The notes under the pieces: generated by a model
The model's input: the letters and a program-made list of their open reading frames with translations, nothing else
Databases searched by the model: none
What the model was told of the DNA's origin: nothing
Assembly (NCBI GenBank): GCA_002887195.1
Contig: PJAB01001399.1
Coordinates: forward strand, 1-14,770
Direction of reading: 5' to 3'
Origin: Chrysochromulina parva
Taxonomy: Eukaryota; Haptophyta; Prymnesiales; Chrysochromulinaceae
DNA length: 14,770 bases
Made by a program: the position numbers and the translations under genes
Shown here: positions 7,269 through 14,137 of the stretch, in pieces
Numbering within the stretch: the stretch's first letter is position 1
Layout: the number at the start of each line of letters is the position of its first letter

Positions 7269-8465
7269 TTACCTCGGCAGACCGGCCCTCGAGGCGCGTC
7301 GCTTGAGTGGATTGGCGGGCGAGGGAGGCGCCGCCGCGTCGCTTGGATGTGGGCCACGGCCCGTGCTGGGCCGAGCCGCCCGTGCTTCGACGGCGCCCGC
7401 GCCCTGGCTTGCGGCCCGTGTTGGCGCCGACGCTGGCGACACTCGCTCGCGCGCCGGCGCGCCGAAGCCACCTGGCAACCGGCCAGTGCCGCAGCGCCGT
7501 CCCCAGCCGCGCGGGCACTCGGGGTGTGTGATGGTGCGACAGAGCAGGAGGACCCCACCACCCAGGCGCGCGAGCCCGGCTGCATCGAGCGCTGGCTGCA
7601 CGCCGAACTCGACGCGCTCCTCCACCTCAGACCAATCCAGAGAGCCGGGGTCGAGGAGCTTCTTAGCAGCGGCAGCCATGAAGGCGACGCGGAAGGCCTC
7701 CCGGCTCTGCAGGTACATTGTGATGCGCTGTGCCGACGCCAACCCCAACGGAGCCGCCTCGGGGGATGCCGCTGAGAGCGTTGTCCTGAGCGGGCTGCCG
7801 TTGGTGGCGTTCTCAGTCACAGCCTCGGACTCGACGTTGATGAGGCTCAGCGGCGCCATGACGTCATTGCCGTCCTCGTCGCGCCGCTCCTCGAAGATGA
7901 GCTGCTGGCCCGAGCCGAACGGCGCCGAGCAATAAGAGACGCGTCCGCCAGCGACAGTGTGGTGCTCGGCCCGGCTGCCCAGCACCGTGATCCAAAAGGC
8001 GCGAATCGCTGCGGTGGTGCCGCAACGCACCTTACACACGACGCGCGAGATGGACACGAGGCTGCCGTAGCCGCCGGGCGGCGCGCCGCGCACCTCAGCA
8101 GTCGCGGGCGCCGGCCGGATGATGAGCAGGTTGCCATAAGGGCAGTTGATCACTAGGCGGTCATCTGGGGTGTCGTCGTGCCGGGTTAGCGAATCCTCGT
8201 CGAGCAGCGGCGCAACGCGCGCCTGCAGTGCATCGAGCGGCTCGCGCGTCCAAAACTCGATGTGGCCGCACCAGCTGGAGCCCGCGCCCTCGCGTGAGCC
8301 TCCAGCGAGCACTAGCTGGTGGTCGCCCACGTTGATTCTGACGCAGCCATCGTCCGGAACCTCGTCGCCCGTCGCAACCTTAGCGCCGAGGCCGTCGGCA
8401 TAGAAGGCCGCGCCTTCAGGTGGCACGTTCTGCAGCGTCACGTGACCGAGGACTGAGCAAACCAT
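7269..8465 (-). CDS. VOC/glyoxalase-fold protein with a doubtful low-complexity C-terminal tail
   Basis: From the ATG at 8465-8463 this is 398 residues. The first half (about 1-118) has the order of a VOC module: VLGHVTLQNV (5-14), AAFYADGLGAKV (19-30), RINVGDHQLVL (43-53), GHIEFWT (67-73) and LVINCPYGNLLII (104-116). A second, longer half runs from about 137 (SISRVVCKVR; AIRAFWITVLG; GQQLIFEER) to about 310, ending LLLCRTITHPECPRG. Known VOC proteins include glyoxalase I, extradiol dioxygenases and resistance proteins, often metal-dependent. H8 and H68/E70 could be ligands but this is not established, and no substrate is proposed. Residues 321-398 are Ala/Arg/Pro-rich and unlike the core. 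They could be real, or intron read through: GTGGCT after CCAG at about residue 331 is a plausible donor. The frame is also open far upstream, but only through promoter sequence and antisense to the receptor gene, so that part is excluded. Confidence 0.75.
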   Translation of the reverse strand: MVCSVLGHVTLQNVPPEGAAFYADGLGAKVATGDEVPDDGCVRINVGDHQLVLAGGSREGAGSSWCGHIEFWTREPLDALQARVAPLLDEDSLTRHDDTPDDRLVINCPYGNLLIIRPAPATAEVRGAPPGGYGSLVSISRVVCKVRCGTTAAIRAFWITVLGSRAEHHTVAGGRVSYCSAPFGSGQQLIFEERRDEDGNDVMAPLSLINVESEAVTENATNGSPLRTTLSAASPEAAPLGLASAQRITMYLQSREAFRVAFMAAAAKKLLDPGSLDWSEVEERVEFGVQPALDAAGLARLGGGVLLLCRTITHPECPRGWGRRCGTGRLPGGFGAPARERVSPASAPTRAASQGAGAVEARAARPSTGRGPHPSDAAAPPSPANPLKRRASRAGLPR

Positions 8466-8760
8466 GGTACGCAGCGAACCCAGCGGTTTTGTAGGCGAGA
8501 GAGAGAGGGCGATTTGGATCCTGTCCTCACGAGCGCGCGATTGGTGCGTGCTCACGAGGGCGGTTTCGTCTGTGCAATGGTCTCCAGTGTCTCTCCGTTC
8601 CTCCTCCCTACAAGTACGTGTGTGGGTTTCCAGTGCATGCATGCGCGCGCCCGGGGTGGGCACGCACGTCGCGTTGATTTGTCGGTGAGAGAATTGCGAC
8701 TCGAGGAACAACTCTTCAACTGGTACAGGCTTTTGCTTTTCGCTGTCCGCGAGACGGAGG
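8466..8760. promoter_or_regulatory. Bidirectional promoter region, VOC gene / receptor-like gene
   Basis: About 295 bp lie between divergent ATGs. A GAGAGA run at 8497-8509 forms a CT-rich tract about 30 bp before the VOC start on its own strand. The palindrome GCATGCATGC is at 8635-8644, followed by alternating GC. No TATA box was seen. Regulatory role inferred from layout. Confidence 0.4.
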
Positions 8761-11700
8761 ATGTCCGCCCTCCGACTCGCTCTTATCGTCCTTGAGGCGG
8801 CGGCGGCGATCGCGGTCGAGGTACCGCGTGGGCTTCCAGTCCCGGCGCGGGCGGAGGCGGCGTCGTCGGCGGCGAGGGCGGCGTCGGGAGCAAGGGCGGC
8901 GATGTTGGCAGCGGAGGCGTCCCAAGCAGCAGAGCTTGACGAGGAGGACGAGGAGGATGAGGACAAGCAGCTGCTGCGCGGCGCACACTCGCAACCGAAC
9001 GTCGCACCGCCGCCTCCGGGCGCTACCGGCTGCTCCTCATGGTGCTCCCAAGCCGTGCATTGCTCACACTCAGAATGCATTCTGTGCCCGTCGTGCAGTG
9101 CAGCCCAGCGATGCGAGCCTACCACTCCGAGCGACCTCTCTCACGAGAGCTGCGAGAAATGGTGCAAGGAGGAGCGCAAGGAGGAGCACTGCCCTACGTG
9201 CGCCTGCCGCCAATGTTCCTTCTGCACGGCAGCGCAGCTGTCGGTTGAGATGAAATGCACGCCGACAGCCAAAGACGACGGTAAGGTCAAGAGCTGCAAA
9301 TCGTACTGCAAGGATCAGCATGCGTCGACGCACTGCAAACGGTGCGACTGCCAGATGTGCAGCATCTGCCAGGCACCACGCGCCTCTCCAGCTGCTGATG
9401 TCTTGACACCGAGGTCTGGCCCTACGATCATGTGCACTTCCGCGTTGAGGGATGACGGAAAAGTCGAGAGCTGCAAGGAGTACTGCAGCGAGAAGCACGC
9501 TTCGGTCCACTGTGCGCGCTGCGACTGCAAGGCGTGCGGCTTTTGCTTGGCACAGCGCTCGTGCACGCCGCAAAGTGCAGCCGACGCGGCCGTCGAGGCG
9601 TGCGAGAGCTTTTGCAACGATGACCACCCGCAGGACCACTGCCCCCTGTGCCGGTGTAAGCGCTGCAGCTTCTGTGACGGCGGGGGCGCAGGCGAAGAGG
9701 GTAGAGGGGACCGTCCGGCGTCGGCGTCGTCTTGTACGCCGCTCGATACCAATGACGTTCGCGTCGCCAGCTGCGAGCCGTTCTGCAATGCCAAGCAAGC
9801 GGGCTCACATTGCCTGCGCTGCTCTTGCAAGACGTGCACGTTCTGCAACGCGCGGGGCGCGGCGCTCGGCTTGCTGGGAGCGCCGCCGCCGCCCGACCCC
9901 GCATGCGCAACGGTCTCGAAACGCGGCTCGGCCTCTGCAGAGGGCGTCGTCGTCGCGCAGGTACGCCTTAAGGTTTGGGAAGCGCGCAGTCTCATCCGCA
10001 TCACTTGGCCTTCGGACGCGGGGGCTCTGGCGCTCCGGGTGGCCAAAGTGGACGGCGCAGAGCTGATGCTCACTTCGGGCGCCACGCTCACGTTTGCGCT
10101 GGGGGATGAGGCGCGGGCAATCAGCGTTCGAGGCGGCAAGGCCTTTGAGGTGCACCTGCTCGGCGCCGCCGACGTCCTCATGCAGCACCTCGAGCAGCCG
10201 CTCGAGATCAAGTGCCATTATCAGCTCAAAGCATGCGCGGGCGCCTCGTGGCAGCTGCTCGAGGACTGGGGTGGTGGCTACCGCGCCGAGGTGCTCATCG
10301 CCGAGGGCTGGGCGGCTGGGGCGCACGTGCAGCTCGACTTTGGATCCGTGGCTGTGCGGGTGGACGAGATGTGGCAGGCTACCGCGCTTCCTGACCCGTC
10401 CTGGCCCACCCGAATCGACTTTGTGCTCGATGCGACAGCGGACGGCGACGGGGGCTTTGGGTACACCGCCCGCGGCTTCCCCACGCCGCCGTCGATCAAG
10501 TGCACCTTTGAAGGGCGTCTGCCCCCGCGCTCGCTCCCGGCATCCCAGGCTCTGCGAGCACGTGCTCAGCCGCCTGTGCCGGACGCGCCAGTGGCTGTCT
10601 CCACAGAGTGCGGTGAGTTCAAGCTCACGTGGCATCCGCCACCGGACGCCGAGCGCGCCGAATGGGTCATCTTCTATCGTGCGGCCGAGGTGTCGCCGGC
10701 AGCTCCGACCGGCACCTTCCCAACCATCCCGCCGGCGCAGGGGGCGCTGACGGCACTCGCCACGGGCCTCCGTCCGCCTTTGGTTGGGCATACCAATTTC
10801 GTCCATACCATCTCCGGGCTTCCCGCGCAGACCGCTCTTCGCTTCTTCCTTCGGTACGCCGTCTCCCGAGAGGGCCCATGGAGCGCCCTCTCGGGCGCGA
10901 GTCAGCCAGTGACGAGCGCGCTCGGAGCACCGCCCGCAAAGCCCACAGGCCTCACCCTGCCGCCACTCCCCATCGGGAGCGTCGCGGTCAGCTGTGACGC
11001 ACTCATGCTCACCTGGGCGCCCAGCACGGGCTGCGCGATCGTCGACTATCGGCTCCAAGTACGCGTGGAAGGCACCGCCAAGTGGATCACCTCTGCTGCG
11101 CTCGGCGCAGACTCGACGAGCTTCCATGGGTTCGGGACTGGTGAGGTCGGTCCCATCTGCAGGGAGGGGAGCACGATCGAGATGCGGCTACAGGCGAAGA
11201 ACGGTGCGGGCTGGTCGGCTTTCTCGGAGGCGCTCAGCGTGAGGCTTGGAACCACCCAGACGCCCGTACATGCCCAACCGCCGCGTGCCGTCAGCACACC
11301 CACATGTGATGCCCTCACCCTCCGCTGGGCAGCCCCAGAGGCGCACGGCACGCCTCTATCGAACCATCGAGTCGAGTGGGCGTCGACGCTCGCACTACGT
11401 GAGCCGTCGAGTGCCGCCGACGCGTGGCAGTCGGTCCTCGTCGACGGGAGCAAGCAGGAGGTGAGACTCGACGGACTCGACGGCGGCGTATCGTACACCA
11501 TCCGCGTGGCATCGCAGGCGCTGCTGGGCTGGGGAACACCCTCGCCGCCGCTGCTCATCTCCACGCCCGCAAGCGACAATGACCTCGATCCCCCACAGCC
11601 GCCAACGTACCTGCCGCCCCCCAGTGGACGGTGCGACGCCATCATGCTGAGGCTACCTGCCGGCCGGCGTGGCTGCGAGCACGAGGATCATCTTGCTCTC

Positions 11701-13647
11701 CAGGTGCGCTCGACAATCAGTGGAAGCACCTGGACCACCCTTCAAACGGTCGACGTGAGCGTGCCCAGCCGCAGGTCCTCGTCCACGGTCACGCCGCCAG
11801 CGCGGCAGCCCACGTCTGCGGCGGCAACGGCGGAGAGCGCGAGCGGGCATGCACTGCTGATCACCTCGCTCGATCCGTACACGGGCTACGAGTTCCGTCT
11901 GATCGCGCAGCGAGGGCCGCACTCCTCCCCCGCTTCGCGCTCCACAGCGCTGCTGCTGCCTGGGCCAGCCGGTGATCGTCTCTTCGAGGCGCCTCTGGTG
12001 CAGGCGACGAGCTCGGCGTCGTATCGCGTCTCGTGGGCGAAGAGTGCTGGAACGTGCCGGCCGGGGCTCTCCTGGGACCTGCTGGTGACGCGCGCCGTCG
12101 CCGGCCATGCGATGGCGCCCGTCACGGCGCCCGTAACGGCGACGGCGGAGGTCGATGGTCATGGCAGCGTCCATCTGGCTGGTGACGGCACGAGAGGCGG
12201 CACGAGCGGCGGCACGAGCGGCGATGTGCGCCTCGTCGCCTCGTCGCTGCGCAACGTGAGCACTCACGATGAGCTCGGGATGCGCTGCCCACCGCCCGGA
12301 TGCGCTTTCCAGCTGCACGCGACGAATCTCCAGGGAGCTCAGCCCAATCTCCAGGGAGCTCAGCCCAATCTCCAGGGAGCTCAGCCCAATCTCCAGGGAG
12401 CTCAGCCCAGCTTCGGGTGGAGTGCTCTCTCAGCCTACGTACCCACGAATGCGCCGCCGCCGCTGCCGCCCGGCTGGGCACGGCTCGAGGCGCGTCTGGA
12501 TCCAAGCCAGCCGTGGTCGGGCAACGCCGCCGAGTTTGTGAAGATGCTGGGCACACAGCGTGCATGTGCCGAGCAGGCGCGCTGCCACCCGAGCAAGCTG
12601 TCCGTGCGAGAGGTATATGGCCAGCGCTACGTCATCTTTGACGCCTTCACGATGGGTGGAGCAGTGGGGCTGGTGCCGCAGCCGGCAGCGGACGAGGCAG
12701 CCGTCTTTGCCGCCCTTGCACAGGCAGCCGATCAACTCACGCTCGTCTCAGAGCTCCTCGTCGTACCGCCCCCCAGTGCACTGGACGGAAGCACGCCCCT
12801 GCGCGTGCTCTTCCGTCGTGACCCGAGCGCACCGGGCACGAGCCGACGACTTCTGGCTGCCATGGCGCTCGGCATTTTGGCCGTCGGTCTCGTTGCCCTG
12901 TGGATGAGGCATTGGCTTGCGAGTGCAGAGCGGCGCCATCGGTCGGGACGCTTGAAGGGCGACCCCAAGCACATGCGGCTCGGCCAGCTAGAACCCGATC
13001 TCGATCCCGATCTCGATGAGCACTTCGAACCTGACGTCATCGAGGACGCCCTCGATGACGATGACTTCCTCGCGCAGCTGACCAAGGGCCCCTCCCAGCC
13101 CCTTGAGCTGATCTCCTCAACGAATCTTCCTGATGAATTCTCCTCGTCTACTCGCCGCCCCGCGCGACGAGCGCAGGAAGGCGCCAAGCTGCCTCGATTT
13201 GATGGCAAGTCGTGGAAGATTGACAGTACTCTGCCCGAGTCGACCCCTGCCGCCCCAAGCAGCACTTTCATGTACCCGAAGGCCAAGGTGGTGCCGGCGC
13301 CCGTGCCTGCGACGGCAGCGGCAGGCGGCGCGCAGGTCGGTGAGCTGGCACTTCGCCTGATCCTGGACGACGGGCGACCCGAGATGGTGCTGCGCATCCA
13401 GGTGGGGGCGATCAGCTCGACCGACGCGCTGCTGCAGGCGGCCTTCGATGCATGCGCGGAGGCAGTTGGCGCCGTGCTCGAGACGAGCGACTCGAAGCGC
13501 ATCATCCTGCGCTACGTGTGCGCCGGCGTCGAGCGCAAGCTTAATACCAAGGTCCCGTGGGAGGAGCTCAAGGGGGCAGAAGGGATCATCATCAAGATGC
13601 AGCAGCGAAGTGCAACGACTGTGAGCCAGCACTCGCTCATCGATTGA
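8761..13647 (+). CDS. Large receptor-like membrane protein: Cys-rich repeats, FN3-like domains, TM, acidic tail
   Basis: A single 1628-residue frame. Residues 1-19 are hydrophobic and signal-like. Next come an Ala-rich stretch and an acidic cluster (58-68). Cysteine-rich units span 91-362, five of them with identical spacing. Residues about 395-590 are beta-rich with several Trp and are unassigned; a carbohydrate-binding-like fold is only a guess. About five fibronectin III-like domains follow: 602-718, 726-830, 835-937, 945-1068, 1073-1230. Residues 1236-1345 are a further juxtamembrane module, and about 1364-1381 is the transmembrane helix with Arg/His after it (type I topology). The cytoplasmic side has an acidic DP-rich stretch (1410-1436) and a final globular domain (about 1524-1614). 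No kinase or other catalytic domain is present. A surface adhesion or sensing role is inferred from architecture. The CDS start has no competing upstream ATG that I would favour. Head-to-head with the VOC gene. Confidence 0.88.
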   Translation: MSALRLALIVLEAAAAIAVEVPRGLPVPARAEAASSAARAASGARAAMLAAEASQAAELDEEDEEDEDKQLLRGAHSQPNVAPPPPGATGCSSWCSQAVHCSHSECILCPSCSAAQRCEPTTPSDLSHESCEKWCKEERKEEHCPTCACRQCSFCTAAQLSVEMKCTPTAKDDGKVKSCKSYCKDQHASTHCKRCDCQMCSICQAPRASPAADVLTPRSGPTIMCTSALRDDGKVESCKEYCSEKHASVHCARCDCKACGFCLAQRSCTPQSAADAAVEACESFCNDDHPQDHCPLCRCKRCSFCDGGGAGEEGRGDRPASASSCTPLDTNDVRVASCEPFCNAKQAGSHCLRCSCKTCTFCNARGAALGLLGAPPPPDPACATVSKRGSASAEGVVVAQVRLKVWEARSLIRITWPSDAGALALRVAKVDGAELMLTSGATLTFALGDEARAISVRGGKAFEVHLLGAADVLMQHLEQPLEIKCHYQLKACAGASWQLLEDWGGGYRAEVLIAEGWAAGAHVQLDFGSVAVRVDEMWQATALPDPSWPTRIDFVLDATADGDGGFGYTARGFPTPPSIKCTFEGRLPPRSLPASQALRARAQPPVPDAPVAVSTECGEFKLTWHPPPDAERAEWVIFYRAAEVSPAAPTGTFPTIPPAQGALTALATGLRPPLVGHTNFVHTISGLPAQTALRFFLRYAVSREGPWSALSGASQPVTSALGAPPAKPTGLTLPPLPIGSVAVSCDALMLTWAPSTGCAIVDYRLQVRVEGTAKWITSAALGADSTSFHGFGTGEVGPICREGSTIEMRLQAKNGAGWSAFSEALSVRLGTTQTPVHAQPPRAVSTPTCDALTLRWAAPEAHGTPLSNHRVEWASTLALREPSSAADAWQSVLVDGSKQEVRLDGLDGGVSYTIRVASQALLGWGTPSPPLLISTPASDNDLDPPQPPTYLPPPSGRCDAIMLRLPAGRRGCEHEDHLALQVRSTISGSTWTTLQTVDVSVPSRRSSSTVTPPARQPTSAAATAESASGHALLITSLDPYTGYEFRLIAQRGPHSSPASRSTALLLPGPAGDRLFEAPLVQATSSASYRVSWAKSAGTCRPGLSWDLLVTRAVAGHAMAPVTAPVTATAEVDGHGSVHLAGDGTRGGTSGGTSGDVRLVASSLRNVSTHDELGMRCPPPGCAFQLHATNLQGAQPNLQGAQPNLQGAQPNLQGAQPSFGWSALSAYVPTNAPPPLPPGWARLEARLDPSQPWSGNAAEFVKMLGTQRACAEQARCHPSKLSVREVYGQRYVIFDAFTMGGAVGLVPQPAADEAAVFAALAQAADQLTLVSELLVVPPPSALDGSTPLRVLFRRDPSAPGTSRRLLAAMALGILAVGLVALWMRHWLASAERRHRSGRLKGDPKHMRLGQLEPDLDPDLDEHFEPDVIEDALDDDDFLAQLTKGPSQPLELISSTNLPDEFSSSTRRPARRAQEGAKLPRFDGKSWKIDSTLPESTPAAPSSTFMYPKAKVVPAPVPATAAAGGAQVGELALRLILDDGRPEMVLRIQVGAISSTDALLQAAFDACAEAVGAVLETSDSKRIILRYVCAGVERKLNTKVPWEELKGAEGIIIKMQQRSATTVSQHSLID
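9112..9846 (+). other. Five 8-Cys repeat units with invariant spacing
   Basis: Units at residues 118-155, 166-203, 225-262, 268-305 and 325-362 are each exactly 38 residues, with spacing C-x12-C-x3-C-x8-C-x2-C-x-C-x2-C-x2-C. The x8 segment ends in His in all five. Linkers are 5 to 21 residues and variable. A degenerate sixth unit precedes them at 91-112. The pattern suits a disulfide-rich or metal-binding extracellular module; I do not match it to a named family from sequence alone. Confidence 0.9.
12181..12222 (+). repeat. Short Gly/Thr/Ser-coding imperfect tandem repeat
   Basis: GGCACGAGAGGC, then GGCACGAGCGGC twice, 12-bp units encoding GTRGGTSGGTSG (residues 1143-1154) in a loop of the last FN3-like domain. 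Confidence 0.8.
12325..12408 (+). repeat. 21-bp perfect tandem repeat, four copies, coding
   Basis: Four identical head-to-tail 21-bp units (12325-12345, 12346-12366, 12367-12387, 12388-12408) encode NLQGAQP four times (residues 1189-1216). They follow the strand-like FQLHAT and precede FGWSALSAY, so they sit where the FG loop of the fifth FN3-like domain should be. Perfect identity at DNA level suggests recent expansion. Confidence 0.96.
12850..12903 (+). other. Transmembrane segment of the receptor-like protein
   Basis: Residues about 1364-1381, LLAAMALGILAVGLVALW, are uninterrupted hydrophobic residues preceded by Arg-Arg and followed by MRHWLASAERRHR, a typical stop-transfer arrangement. 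Confidence 0.88.
12994..13017 (+). repeat. 12-bp tandem duplication coding PDLD
   Basis: CCCGATCTCGAT occurs twice in tandem, encoding PDLDPDLD (residues 1412-1419) in the acidic cytoplasmic stretch. Confidence 0.85.
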
Positions 13648-14137
13648 GACCACTCCCCGTCGCGCGACCACTCTGCTGGGCCGTCAGCGTGGCTGTGGGC
13701 GTGCGAGACATAGTCGGAACTACGCCGTATGTACTGTTCGTTTTGTCCCGTTAGACGCAAACTATACAGTCAGTCAGTAAGTTTCGTCGCGGTCCCCCCG
13801 CGCTCACCACACCGATCACCGTCGCGGTCCCCCCGCGCTCACCACACCACCGTCTCAAGAACAAGAAGGACGGCTCCGGCCTCCGCTCCCCATCCGATCC
13901 CCTCGGTCAACACAAGTACTGTAAGTACTCGCTCGCTCGGACTACTCAATTTCGCTGGCAAACTATACAAAACACGACTCCGCTTGTTATGCGCAACCCT
14001 TGGCGCGACCACAAAATATCTTCGAATACGTCAGTTTGATTGGGGGCGCGTACATGGGGCGCGTAATACTATAGTGCGGCGATCAATAAAACGGCGTTAG
14101 CTAAAACCTGCTTGCGAGCCTGGTGCGGGGCGGGATG
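13648..14137. other. Convergent intergenic region, receptor-like gene / Q-Y-rich gene
   Basis: About 490 bp between stop codons. It holds the 35-bp-period duplication listed separately, a CAGT triplet repeat near 13768-13780, and moderately AT-rich sequence at about 13960-14100. I see no gene or RNA signature. Confidence 0.6.
13785..13848 (+). repeat. 29-bp direct repeat with 35-bp period
   Basis: The 29-bp stretches at 13785-13813 and 13820-13848 are identical (starting CGTCGCGGTCCCCCCGCG), separated by 6 bp. Non-coding, about 140 bp past the receptor-like gene's stop. Probably a simple tandem duplication in a 3' flank. Confidence 0.88.

Noticed and set aside
8466..9125. Upstream extension of the VOC frame to 9125 (a 618-codon reading)
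   Set aside because: The extra 220 codons cross the divergent promoter and lie antisense to the receptor-like protein's start and first Cys units. Their text (poly-Ser, poly-Ala) has no VOC character and is explained by GC-rich codon use on the other strand. The VOC motif starts right after the ATG at 8465.
10000..10510. Assignment of receptor residues 395-590 to a CBM2-type carbohydrate-binding domain
   Set aside because: Only a loose resemblance (Trp pattern, G-G-Y-x-A-x-V); not enough to name a family, so it was left as unassigned beta-rich sequence.
9805..11127. 440-codon minus-strand open frame antisense to the receptor-like gene (and shorter ones at 9315-10211 and 9070-9798)
   Set aside because: Arg/Gly-rich, no domain motifs, fully inside the plus-strand gene whose translation has clear domains; typical third-position GC shadows.
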